From Gnetum montanum (taxonomy: Eukaryota; Streptophyta; Gnetopsida; Gnetales; Gnetaceae), in NCBI GenBank assembly GCA_015680685.1, contig MNCI01034664.1, positions 553,340 to 617,339 on the forward strand: 64,000 nucleotides of DNA. The letters are read 5' to 3'. The notes under the pieces were generated by a model. That model saw nothing but the letters and a program-made list of their open reading frames with translations. It ran no database searches and had not been told where the DNA came from. The position numbers were made by a program, and so were the translations under genes. Every line of letters begins with the position of its first letter. The stretch's first letter is position 1. Of the stretch, positions 48,661 to 59,700 are shown piece by piece.

Positions 48661-49136
48661 TATCAGCATCGACAAGTGGTGTTCCAAAGCAACCTTTTAT
48701 CCTCCAAGCCCTATCTCAGACCACTCCTCGACACCCCATTGTCAGCAAAGCCGCGTCCCAGTTCGTGCCTACACCTAAGGCACCCTTTGTCATTAGGGTG
48801 CCAAAACCATCAATCGCCCCTTCTGTGCAGGGGAAAATTTCCAAGTCAATCCCTCAATTCCAACTTAATAGAAAAGGAGGAAGGGGTATGACGACTGATA
48901 CGGCCAAGGACCATCTTACGCTAGGGTTTCCCAAGCCTAAACCCCTTGCTTCTGTACCCTTGGCCCTACTTGCTAAAAACGACAAAGTCACACGAACACA
49001 ACCATCCCCTCCTAGCCAAAAGAAACACAACCCTTGACCAAATGCCACTCCTCCCTAAGAAATTTGTTTCTTAGGGCGAATGGAAGAGGAAAAGGGTGAC
49101 AAGCAGCCAGATCGTGGGTGGGATCTCTTCGATGCC

Positions 49137-49960
49137 TTTACGCAAGTCAAATAGGCTCTAAAACAAAAAAATACAACATTGAGCCTTTATGACTTACTCA
49201 TGACATCATAGAAACATCGTGAGGCTATGGTTCGTATGCTAATGTCCATACCCATGGACGAGAGCCTACCAGCGGATGAAGAAGCGATTCATTCCATTAT
49301 GCTTCCTCTCGTCGCTGAGAAGCCTAGGCCTTCCCTGTTAACCTTTCGCAACGAATCCATTAAGGATGACCCAGAAAAAGGTCAGGTGACATTGGTGCCC
49401 ATGTTCATCACCATCCGGGTTGGCCAACACCGAATTCGGAGAGTGCGCATGTAGATGATGGGGCAGCCGCTAATGTATCCCATATCCCATAGTGGATAAG
49501 CTAGGCCTGATTGATTAGATCAGTCTCGCAATGTCATGTCTAAAGTCATTCAACGGGTAATGAGTGCAAGTCAAAAGGATGGTTCACATCAACTTTGTGG
49601 TAGGGGAGCAGTTCCCCACAGATGCAACATTTATTATCGTCGAAGAGATGCTTGGCTTCAACTTGATCCTGGGGAGGTCTTGGCTGGCTCAATTGAGGGT
49701 AGTTTCATCACCTATTCATTAGGAGATCCATCTGCCCTACGTAGGAGGAGAAGTGGTCATCCATGGTGATGAAATAACCCCTCAGGTTGTTAATAACATA
49801 GAAACAGAACAAGGGTCAGAAATCGAAATGCCTGAAGACCAATCCCCTATCCAAATACTCGAACAAGCCAAAAAAGTGGTCGATGACAGCCTAACTTGGG
49901 CCTAAGTACCATTCCAAGAGGAAGATTATGGCCTGAAGGAAAAGGGTCATAAATCCCCTC
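49137..49960 (+). pseudogene. F1 protease, copy B
   Basis: Open part 49227-49454 (MSIPMDESLPADEEAIHSIM, TFRNES). The active-site block at about 49452-49480 reads DDGAAANV once one base is allowed for, the same D-D-G as copy A. Then EEMLGFNLILGRS-like sequence near 49645 in a shifted frame, and the PIH block near 49710. The remaining frame is closed by frameshifts. The coding similarity with copy A ends near 49990 (IRKQL). Confidence 0.7.
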
Positions 49961-50214
49961 GTCTTTATGCGTCACCAAAAATAAAAGCAATCAGGAAACA
50001 ATTACAGAGTTAGCAAGTAAACCTTGTTATCTAACTGCCATGCAGTTTACGCGTATTTTTCCATCAGCTATCCTATTTTTGCTTTACAAACACTCATCAC
50101 ATTTACGCACATATCTTTATGCTTCCACCAGCTATTCTCATTTACGCTTATGCTTATTTTTTATGCTTCCACTAGCTGTCTTTGTTACTCTTAAGTTTAT
50201 CTAAAACTAATCAT

Positions 50215-50580
50215 GTATGCTTTACACCTGAATTATCCATGGCCCGAAATGGCCTAAAACTAATCGTAGCTTGCCATGGCTTAAAACTAGTGACTTAATG
50301 TTATTTATTTTATTCTTTCACACATATAGCAAGGGCCCGAAATGGCCTTAAACTATCCATGGTCCAAAATGGCCTTAAACTATCCATGGCTCGCAATGGC
50401 CTTAAACTACCTATTTAAATCACAGTTTACACTTGAATTACTTAAAGGCCTGAAATGGCCTAAAACTAGCGATCTCATTTACGCTTTGCACTTGAATTAT
50501 CTAGTGGCCTATAATGGCTTTAAACTAGTAACTTCATTTATGCTACACGCTTAAAATTATCTGCGATTTGTCATAGCATC
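50215..50580 (+). repeat. F1 minisatellite 1, copy B (aatggccttaaacta)
   Basis: At least eight units of (a/c)atggccttaaacta(t/g) with 24-50 bp spacing, e.g. 50249, 50275, 50340, 50366, 50393, 50453, 50511. Three units (50340-50410) are nearly perfect 24-27 bp repeats. Same location as 35080-35365. Confidence 0.85.
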
Positions 50581-50646
50581 AAAACCTATTTATTTACGCT
50601 TTGCATGAAAGGAAAACAACAAAAGAACATCAAACTCAGACCAAAT

Positions 50647-53600
50647 TCACATTAAAATGTTAAAGAAAAATATTGTCTTTCGTTTTGTCCCATCACAAAA
50701 AAAAAACAAACTGTGGCTCATATAGCCACACTGTGCATCTCCTTTGTCCCCACTGTCGCCCGTATCCCTCAGGTCCATCTCTACTTCGAGCAAATCGTCC
50801 TCATAGGGGCCACCTTTTTCAGGTGGCATCTCTTCGTGAAAGAGGCCCTCCCTGCTAGGCTCTTCTATATGAGGTTGTTCGCCATGGCATTGATCATCAC
50901 CATTATGCTCTGTCCCCTGCAAACCCTCTTCGTGAGGATCATCATCCACGTTATGTTCATCCTGCAGAGGAACCTCCTCGGGTCATTCTTGCAATTAGAC
51001 ATAACACACACATTGACATCGCCATCAAAATTAGGTATGACGAAAAGCATAATAAAACAACAACTCACCTGTGATGGTCCTACATCAGTAGCAAATAGGA
51101 TTTGTTCTAAGCCAACCCACAGATGTTGCATAATTTCATCCTCGGTAAGCTCAGACCAAACCCCATCTCCTAGATTAGCACTAGCCTTGACCTTCCCCTT
51201 CTCCACAGGAGTCCATCAGGGTAGTTCAGGGAAGAAGGAAGGGACGGTTGTCTCCCCCCAGGAAGAGTCATTTTCCTTTCTAGGGAGGCACTTACCGTCA
51301 CTTGCTCTTGAAACTTTTCAAATGCACTGGAAGCACCAATAACATCGAGGAATAATCGAAGGGACTATGCCTCGATGGTAGAGTCCCTATAATGTTGACG
51401 ATAGGCAGTGCATTCCCACTTATAGACATGTTTATGATCTTTCTGCGTTTGCCTCCATTCTTGCACGCTCGCGCTAAAGTCCTTCCAGTCTTGATTTTTC
51501 TAAGCTAGGAGATCCATTTACATCCGCTGCTCGACCAGTTCACAACTAGTCTGGACACTGTTCCTAACGACCATCCAGTAACAGGCATAGTCGACAACAG
51601 TAGTCCGCTAGTCCTCGTTACCCGTTCCTTGGGCCTGCAGGAATTCGCTCCGTGACCTTAAATCCCCAACCTCATCACTTAGAGCCACCCTCTCCTTCTT
51701 TGACCTTTGCAGTCTCTTCCAAAGGTCTTCGTTCATGCTTTGACATTCCCATAAGGAGCGAGTCGAGCATACGGCACATTTACGCATCTCGTCGTAAATG
51801 TTGTGTGGCACGACGGTCGCTTCCGATGGAGGTTCGGTGGTGTCTAGATCAATAGGCTTCGACGGATCCCATCTGAGTCAAGCTCTTAATAATATAAAAT
51901 GGTGGTTAGGCATAATTAGCTAACATAATACCACAATGGAACAACTTTTATGTAATGATCATAGTGTACCTACTTCAGGATCGATTTGCTCCAAGCGACT
52001 GATCATATCTTGGACGAAGCCTTCCATAAAGGAAAATTTATCAGGAAATTCACCCCAAGACCAAGTCACCACCATTGACAAGTGTACATCCTGCTCACCT
52101 ATTACGCAGAACAAGTTCCATATAAGGACATAATTGAGACATTACGATGACCAATATAACCGTTAGAAGCAATTTCCTAGAGTCTAGTACGTTATAAAAG
52201 TTAACCTCATTGAGTCACAAGTCATTTACCTCTTCCTGTCTTGGCCGAAAGGACTTCGACATCTTCCACTACTGCTCCCTTCTCATGCGCAGGAACCTAC
52301 GCTCTGCTCTCCTTGTTGATTGGAGCCTCTTCTTCCAAGGTCGAGGCCCCTTCCTCGCACCGCAAAACTATAGCCCTTGTTTCAGGGGTTAACTGTTCCA
52401 CAGCCTTCTCCTTCGCTATCACACAACGTCCTTAGTTAACACAAGATTTCGCTCTAGTTCAATAAATATTACATGACACAAAGTATCTATATGCAGCATA
52501 ACTGTAATTATTAGCAAATTTCTTTGCTTACATGTTGGAGGATTACTCCTTCGAAACCTAACCTACATCTTCTGCCTCACACCACTTGCTGGCTTGACAG
52601 GCTCCTCGGTCAAATGAGGTTTCTTCCATGGCATCGACGAGTCCACTATTTTAGTTGCCAGGCGCTTCCCCCTTGACGCATCGCCAGTGTAAGAGGGGAG
52701 CATCCCACCCATGCTGTCTTGACCCTGCGTTGAAGGCACCACCATATTTTTAGTCGTTACAGACAACGACTCCCCGATTCCTTCAAGAGGGTCTTGCGAT
52801 CGGATGGTGCAGAAAACGTGGAAAATCCATGGTTTGGAAATCTGATTACAGTCTTGTTGTAGCCAGACCCCATTCCTTTAGACTACCAAAAATTCGGTAA
52901 AATGCAAGAAGTAAGCTATGAAGAAGGCAAAGTGCACATTGAAACAAGACTCGAGCTTCTTGCGAAGCCTGACCATTTCAACGTGCAGGCCTTCAGCAAA
53001 ATAGCTAGCCTAATTGAATCGCGTCCCCTCCTCCATGACCTCTCACATAATTTGGGCTTGCTCTATAGTGAGGAATCTCCCTTGGGAGAGTGTCTTGGGG
53101 AAGGCCCGGGCTCGAATAAGAGGGTAAATAGTGTTAGCCACTCCCAACTCAACCTTATCGGCAGGAATTCCCTTAACCTCCTTCTTAACCCCTAGCCACT
53201 CCTCTATCTCTTCTTGGTACTTGGCACTCCTCTTCAACTTTTCCTCTATAGGAAAGCCATCGGAGGGGACCCCAAAGAGATCGGCGAATAACAGAGCGTC
53301 GATGTCAAAATTTACGTGCACGTTACGCACGTGTATGCAGAGACGTTCAGCTTCTTCGCTGAAGGAGTTAACTAAGGTCAACATTTCACTCGCAGTAACA
53401 TCAGGGGTTATAGCCAAGAATAGGTCCATCAATCTAGCCTCCTGAAGGTTATTGGTTAACACAAATGGGGCTGCTCTTTTGCCAAGCCAACGTTGTGCCT
53501 CCTTTATATCACCATAACAGAAGAGAAGACTGTTCGCCTCGCGACCGAAGGCCATGATTGTAATTTCTTGTGATTCCCTGACTGCTCACATAAAATAATA

Positions 53601-55130
53601 GTTAAGTCAAGGTAACAAAAATGAGACAACTTCATACATCATCACTAGCTGACAACATTGATATAATTCATCATCATAATGAAGTTTACTAGGTCCGAAT
53701 GGCAAAAGAAACGAAGGGATTTTCCTTTGGACATTTGCGACAGTGAGGGGAGAATCCAGAGTCCATTCTCTATCCAGCCATCCGAGATTTCTACATCTAG
53801 AAAAGAAGTCGACATAGCGGGTCGGGTATTTTGGGATTTCAAACGCTAGTTGTCCCATGACAGTGGCCCGTACGTTGCTGATAGAAGTGAATTCACTTAT
53901 AGCCCTTTCGGTCAATGATAATGTATCATTATCACCTAGGAGACCACTGTCATTGATGAAGAATCTACATCATAGAAGATAGGTGAATTCTTTACGCTCA
54001 ACATAAATTTAAATAGTAGTTAGCATATTGCCACACATCGAAACAACATAAAAGAAAAAACTTACCCGCTTGCATAATGCACGGTACTAGGTGGGTTCTG
54101 GAAGTAGGTTGTGAGGTGACGGGCCATGAACAGAGTATTGTAGGCGTGATAAGAGTTGAATTTGGGCATCTCCCAGATCCAGCTTAAACACCTCAAACCT
54201 TTGGTGCTCTGTTCACAGTCTTGCACTTGCACAGTTTCAATCGTGTCATCTGTCAAGAACGCCAAGACGCTCTATGTTGAACCAACTAGTAGTGTCTCCA
54301 AAATAGCAACAGCTACATTGCCTGGTAGATGCGACCAGATGATTACACTGTAATTACAAAGCAAAAACTACAAGAACCCCCATGCACCCCTTCGGAACCA
54401 CATCGCCTCCTCCTTTATACGAGCATGAGGAGGAGGAACATTGGCTGCGGGAACATGCATGCAGCATAGAACGCCCACGATGTCCAAAACGATCAGGATG
54501 GGCTTTAGCATAATACTATACAATAAAAACATATTACTATTAGAAAAACCACTTAGACATGAACATTCATCACGCTACATTAGGGTTTTCACAATCCCCA
54601 GAAAATTACAGAGTATACTGGAGACGCACGACCAAAATCGCCCAAACCCTTGCAACAACTCAAGGTCTGTCCCTGATAACAGCAATGAAAGCAATATTGC
54701 ATACTACCCCAACGTAACACGTAACTATTACAGATAAGAAAAAGAAAAGAAAACAGAACCCTAATTACGCCACGCATAGATACAATACTTAGATTTTTTC
54801 TAGCTACACATTACATTTGCACAGTATTACTCAACACTATCCAAGCCTTCGTGATGATACAATGTCCATCTTTAAGGGTAATATAACAAATCATAATAGC
54901 TCAGTCCGCGTGAATAGATATTAATGCCTGACGCAACATGCACATTTAAAATAAATACAACTACGACGCTGCAACAAACATAACAATAGTGCAAAAGGAT
55001 GGACGACTTACCGGTTAAGCGGAGTAACTTCCCGAGCCTCGACACTAGCCTACGAAGCTCGCTGCAAACTTTCCTGCACTTTGTCAATCTTAGCTAGTTT
55101 GGCATTCTTTCCTTTGACCTTTGGTGCCAT
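50647..55130 (-). pseudogene. Antisense multi-exon gene in F1, copy B
   Basis: Minus strand. Exon 1 55130-55012 (ATGGCACCAAAGG; donor CCG|GTAAGTCG). Exon 2 54515-54066 (acceptor TTGTATAG, donor GCGG|GTAAGTTT; 450 nt against 449 in copy A). Intron 2 is 101 nt. Exon 3 starts at 53964 in the same phase (SLTERAISEF, PTRYVDFF, NLGWLDREW). The next open block 53555-53043 is 170 codons without a stop (LMDLF, DALLFADLFGVPSDG, EIEEWLGV, FPKTLSQGRF). Later blocks: PETRAIVLRCEEG with donor GTAAATG near 52230, EFPDKFSFMEGF near 52040, a coiled-coil-like part 51811-51450 (NEDLWKRLQRSKKERVALSDEV; QKDHKHVYKWE) and an acidic tail to 50647. Some stops are present, so this copy is not fully intact. No family recognised; it may be an extra retroelement ORF or a captured host gene. 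Confidence 0.72.
53043..53555 (-). CDS. Longest open exon of the antisense gene (170 codons)
   Basis: Part of the entry above, listed because it is the most intact piece. It begins MAFGREANSLLF, preceded by an acceptor-like tatgtgagcag at about 53586. Residues 105-135 are charged (EEKLKRSAKYQEEIEEW). The homologous stretch in copy A (38220-37790, minus) keeps FADLFG, DWLGV and FPK but is interrupted. Protein-level similarity with many silent and conservative changes suggests past selection on the protein. Confidence 0.6.
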   Translation of the reverse strand: MAFGREANSLLFCYGDIKEAQRWLGKRAAPFVLTNNLQEARLMDLFLAITPDVTASEMLTLVNSFSEEAERLCIHVRNVHVNFDIDALLFADLFGVPSDGFPIEEKLKRSAKYQEEIEEWLGVKKEVKGIPADKVELGVANTIYPLIRARAFPKTLSQGRFLTIEQAQIM

Positions 55131-55696
55131 AGTTGCAATTGAACAGAATCTTCGCAAAATCGTTTTTTCACGCCTTACTCACGCTCCCTTTCTGCTATAA
55201 CTAGATCCAAATTTGCGATATCTGTAACCTGTTTTGAGTATGAACCACTAGTTTATAAACAAAATGCTTGAAACTAACTTTTCTTTCTGCTCGATCGATG
55301 CGGAACTTTCCTGAAACGCCGGTGTCAGTATGACATGAAACACGAAGATCAGGGCATTAATTTCGTAGATATCGTGTGGATCACGCTCCGAAATGACCCT
55401 AAACCAATACATAATTTATCATCTCGTAATCCGGTTGCATTAACTATGGTCGGTATAAAAATTTAAATTTCACGACACGCTAAACACACCATGTTACATC
55501 TTTCATCTTATTTCATACGCTAGCATCTAGGAAGCCTAGCTCGTCATTTTTTTACAAACTGTGCATATTTGTAATGGTCCACTAAGACCTTAAACTGGAA
55601 GCTTCTTTAATACACAACCTTGACGCAAAGAAAAAACAAACTCTTATTGTTCAACAGATTGGCAGAAAAACAATGTAACAACTTCCATTTTTGGCA

Positions 55697-55705
55697 TTTT
55701 TGTAG
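55697..55705 (+). promoter_or_regulatory. Sense splice-acceptor-like site before RT, copy B
   Basis: TTTTTGTAG then ggcaatttgcaaatgg, seven bases before the first ATG of the RT-containing frame. Equivalent to 41243-41252. Confidence 0.5.
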
Positions 55706-55711
55706 GGCAAT

Positions 55712-57884
55712 TTGCAAATGGACGCAGCTTTATCCACACCCTTAACCTTAACGGGCCCATATGGGGAGACCATTAGACAGCTTAATTACACGCTGATAGA
55801 AACAGACCCTTCCCTTTGTGACGCAACCATAGCAACATCAAAAATATCCCCAGATTGGCCAGAACATCTGGCCCGAACTCTAGACCTGGAGGTTGGTGAT
55901 GTGATTGAGGAACCTCTCAACGAGGTCCCTGTGGTTATGCACAAAGGCGAAAATAAAACTCTCAGGGTTAGTTCCCTCTTAGACCAACAGACACAGAGTG
56001 GCATAATGCAAGTGCTCCAAGGTAATGCTACTGTATTTTCGTGGTCGTAAGAAGACATGCCAGGATTAGACCCGAGATTAATACAGCATAACATAATCTT
56101 AGACCCACAGATCAAAGCAATTAGATAGAAAGCATGAAAGATTAAGCCAGAAATTGCGTTAGCAATGCATAATAAAATCACCAAGCTATATCAGGCTAGT
56201 TTCATTCACGCAGATCGTAGTTGTTTCTAAGAAAACTGGAGGCATACTCATTTGCATAGACTTCCAGGATCTGAATAAAGCTATGATTAAAGATAATTTC
56301 CCGCTACCGAGTATCGACCAACTGATCAATACAATAGCTGGTCACACGCTTCTATCGTTTATGGATGGCTTCTCAGGTTATAATCAAATTCGTATTAATC
56401 CGGAGCACCAATTAACCACAACATTCATGATGCCTTGGGGGACCTTCTGTTACACTATGATGTCTTTCAGGCTAAAAAACGCTGAGGCAACGTATCAATG
56501 AGCCATGACATACATCTTTAGCAATTACCTTTTAGGGAGATTGAATGACTATGTAGATGACATAGCTGTCAAGTCTATAAAGTCAGAAGATCATTCAGAA
56601 GACTTGGAGTTAGTCCTTAAACGATGCCTCAAGCATGACTTACGACTCAACCCAAAGAAATGTGTATTTGGAGTCAAAATCAGATGCATGTTGGGGTTTG
56701 TAGTATCAGAGACTAGCATCCAAGTCGACCTCGACAAGGTGAAAGCCATCGTTGAATTAACTCCACCTACAAACCTTAAGGAATTACGTGGGTTGCAGGG
56801 CAGACTATAATTTATCAGGCAGTTCATTTCGAAGTTAACCGATAAATTACATCCCATGCAACATCTCCTTAAGAAGGGTGTTAATATTGAATGGACCAAT
56901 GACTACTAGCATGCATTTGACAACTTGAAAAAGGAGCTGCAACACTTACCAATGATTTTCTCACCACAAAGGGATCAGCCTTTTTACATTTATCTAGCAA
57001 ACTCAGATGTGTCTATAGTTGCGTTACTTTGCCAAAAAAGGAACGACAGGTCAGAAGCCCCTATCTATTATCTTAGTCATGCTCTATTTGCGTACGAAGC
57101 AAGGTACAATGAAGTGGAGCATAGTTTTTTCGCATTGGTTTTCACACTTAAAAAATGTAAGCATTATCTTTTCCGTAGTCAGGTCAACATAATTTGCAAA
57201 AACAACGTTCTACGGGCTATCTCAAACAACTTGTATGAGAGTAGTAGGATAGCTCGCTGGAAAGCTATCACAGCTGAATTCGATTTACATTATGTTGGCC
57301 AATCGTCCACTAAAGGTCAGGTTATAGCTGACCAACTAGCAACATTGCCTATTAATGATCAAGCTACGATAGAGCTAGAATTTCCGGATGAGCATGTACA
57401 TAGTTTAAGCCCTGTATCAACAGGCCTCGAAGCAATGTTATACTTCGACGGAGCTTCAACTACTAGAGGCGATAGTGCTGCCGCTATTATTACACTTGCC
57501 CCTGAGGATGTACGTCCATTGGCTTACCACCTAGCCTTCCCTTTTACGAACAACATGGAAGAGTATGAGGGGCTCCTTAGAGGATTTTTCACAGCCAGAG
57601 AACTCAACGTTCAACACCTGGCAATCCAAGGCGATTCGATGCTCGTCATCAATCAAATCATAGGAGTCTACGCCTGCAAAGTTGTGCATCTACAGCCCTA
57701 CTGCGATATGGCTAAGGATATCTTGAAACAATTTGTGACAATCGATGTCCAACATGTGCCGTGTAACGAAAACGTTGTGGCCGATGCACTGGCCACATTG
57801 GCACTGAACGTGCCACCACACTTGTTTGCCACTTGGCCGGCTTTGATGATGGAATGTACAGATCCTGTCATTGAAGCGGTGTAA
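55712..57884 (+). pseudogene. F1 RT-RNase H-second RNase H, copy B
   Basis: The first part 55712-56050 is open (112 codons; DWPEHLARTLDLEVGD). After a frameshift near 56210 one frame runs to 57884 with only a few stops (56502, 56808, about 56908). RT: DFQDLNKAMIKDNFPLPS, LLSFMDGFSGYNQI, catalytic YVDDI at about 56547. First RNase H: YIYLANSDVS, YYLSHALFAYEARYNEVE. An uninterrupted 319-codon segment (56925-57884) includes the second, archaeal-type RNase H: YFDGAST near 57440, NNMEEYEGLL near 57550, IQGDSMLVINQIIG near 57622, NVVADALATL near 57770. This dual RNase H is the hallmark of the Tat/Ogre lineage. The product would carry out reverse transcription in cytoplasmic particles. Confidence 0.9.
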
Positions 57885-58450
57885 ATATCTTCATTAAATG
57901 CGGGGGGAATGCCAGAATGGTACGAAAACATTAAGACTTACCTTTTGCATGGCAAACCACCACACGAGCTAAGACATGCACAAAAAGATGCAGTGCGCAA
58001 GCGTGCTAGGCAATACGTCATCATCGGAGACAGTACTCTCTGTAGACGTTTTTTTGATGGGGTATTGCTAACCTGCGTTAATAATGACCAAGCACAATGA
58101 ATAGTTAGCGAAGTCCACGAGGGGCTGTGTGGAGGACACATAGCCCCGCGAGCCATGGCCACTAAAATCTGATGCCTAGGGTACTATTGGCCGTACATGG
58201 AAAAAGACTGCCTTAGCAAAGTTAAGACGTGTGATACGTGTCAGCGTTACGCAAACCTAAGACACGTGTCACCAACCGAGTTACACACTACATAGATTAC
58301 TTGGCCATTCCAATCATGGGGATTAGATATCATAGGTCCCATCGTGCCTAAGTCTTTCGTAGGACATAGCTTCATTATCACCGCCACTAGGTATTTCACA
58401 AAGTGGGTTGAGGCCATCCCCCTACGAAAGATTACATCTCAATAGGTTTG
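57885..58450 (+). pseudogene. F1 integrase, copy B, 3'-truncated
   Basis: In frame with the RNase H. GGHIAPRAMATKI, YYWPYMEKDC, CDTCQRY (zinc finger), then the first half of the core: WGLDIIGPIVPKSF with the first catalytic Asp near 58326, and YFTKWVEAIPLRKI. Similarity stops at about 58445, before the second Asp and the Glu, where the array begins. It lacks what copy A keeps and the reverse. Confidence 0.85.
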
Positions 58451-58479
58451 CCATTTCAATAGTCCCAGTTTAACGTCTG

Positions 58480-59135
58480 GGCAAACTGAAATCTGCTAGT
58501 TTTACAATTTGTACCTAAAGCCATACTACATCTAACATGCAACATTACATGTTAATGAAGCAAGGTAAAAAACATGTTTGTTATGATGTTAAATTGGAAT
58601 AACATACATCCGCTATGACATTAAACTGACATAGTAGCTTGTTCGCTACAACATTAAACTAGCATAGATCATCTGCTATGATGTTAAACTGGCATAACAT
58701 TTGTCTACTATGACATTAAACTAGCACACACACACAGTGCTGGTCTATCATGATGCTAAATTGGCATAGCTTGTCCTTGGGTCATGATGTTAAATTGGCA
58801 TAACAACTTGTCCACTATCATGTTAAACTGACATGGCTCATCTGCTATGACGTTAAACTAGTAGAGAGACGAACTTTATCTACTATGATGTTAAATTGGC
58901 ATAGCATTCATCTGCTATGATATTAATTTGGCATAGCACATCAGCTATGATGTTAAACTGGCATAACATCTATCTGCTATGATGCTAAATTGGCACTACA
59001 TCTGTCTAGCACACAACAGTTCACTAGGTTTATAAACTAGCATAGCACAGTCTACCAGGACTTTAAACTAGGTCCACAGTCTATTGGGACATTAAATTAG
59101 CAAAGCCAAGGTCTACCAAGACCTTAAACTAGATT
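58480..59135 (+). repeat. F1 minisatellite 2, copy B (gctatgatgttaaactggcata)
   Basis: Some 17-18 units of 25-45 bp with core (c)tatgatgttaaactggcata(aca), e.g. 58578, 58610, 58642, 58674, 58706, 58766, 58819, 58846, 58887, 58945, 58977. The last units change to accttaaactag (59045, 59120), bridging to minisatellite 1. It lies right after the integrase break. Confidence 0.9.
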
Positions 59136-59149
59136 CATAGTTAGCCACA

Positions 59150-59700
59150 CATAATTTTGCAAGCAAATGAGCAAGTACAATTGTAGCTCCTCCCCTCCCC
59201 TCCCCCCAAGTCTTTTCCACACCACGTGGATCAGGATACTGCAGTACCAAAATGGAGCACCTACAATAGATGCAACCTTTGGAGCACTTACAACATCTTC
59301 ACCCCCTACATTTTACTATTTTTTTTCACTACTCACCAATGTAGCCTTGGGAGCACTTACAACATCAGGGCCATCCACCATTTTATTGCTTTTTTGAGCT
59401 TTCACCATTAGCATGGTCTTTGAAGCACTCATAGCATCATGGCCCCTTACCATTTTGCTATTCTTTTAAGCACTTGTCACGAACGCAACCTTTGAAACAT
59501 TTGTAGCATCATTATCCCCTTGCAATTTATTGGCATTTCTTTTGTCTTGTATGGTTTTCTTGTCTTCTCTAAGTTGTGTTTGTAGGATGAAGCCCTGTGT
59601 CGTGATGTAGAGACACATCTCATCACATCAGCAAGTTGCCAGAGTGCTCAAATGTGCATGATTGGGCTAGCTGAGCCTCTCAAGAGTGCACATTCCCTTA
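59150..59700 (+). repeat. F1 3' noncoding region with gagcacttacaacatc repeats
   Basis: A pyrimidine-rich tract (59187-59208), then 4-5 units of about 75 bp with core aacctttggagcacttacaacatc (59272, 59345, 59420, 59488). Reverse-complement counterpart at 28520-28930. It ends where the F2 LTR starts at 59701. Confidence 0.75.

Larger units (their letters stand above)
44482..59700 (+). mobile_element. F1 copy B: Tat/Ogre-like LTR retrotransposon, + strand
   Basis: LTR 44482-46058, PBS 46065, gag 46314-48660, protease 49137-49960, array 50215-50580, antisense gene 50647-55130, RT-RNase H-second RNase H 55712-57884, truncated integrase to 58450, array 58480-59135, second array 59240-59560, 3' noncoding region to 59700, where an F2 LTR interrupts it. 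Its 3' LTR is outside the window or lost. It is better preserved than copy A and keeps many CpG words, suggesting a younger insertion. Confidence 0.8.

Noticed and set aside
50713-51342. 209-codon plus-strand open frame
   Set aside because: Antiparallel to the conserved antisense gene; copy A has no similar plus-strand frame, while the minus-strand blocks are shared.
58480-59135. CRISPR-like array
   Set aside because: Repeats are degenerate, spacers are similar to each other and of uneven length, and the setting is a plant retrotransposon.
59187-59208. Polypurine tract for F1 on +
   Set aside because: On the + strand it is pyrimidine-rich and lies upstream of further 3' noncoding repeats, not next to an LTR; its reverse at 28875-28918 belongs to the opposite element.
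28950-59700. Endogenous plant DNA virus (pararetrovirus)
   Set aside because: Protein order with integrase and LTRs, PBS and dual RNase H fit an LTR retrotransposon; no movement-protein or coat motifs of pararetroviruses were seen.
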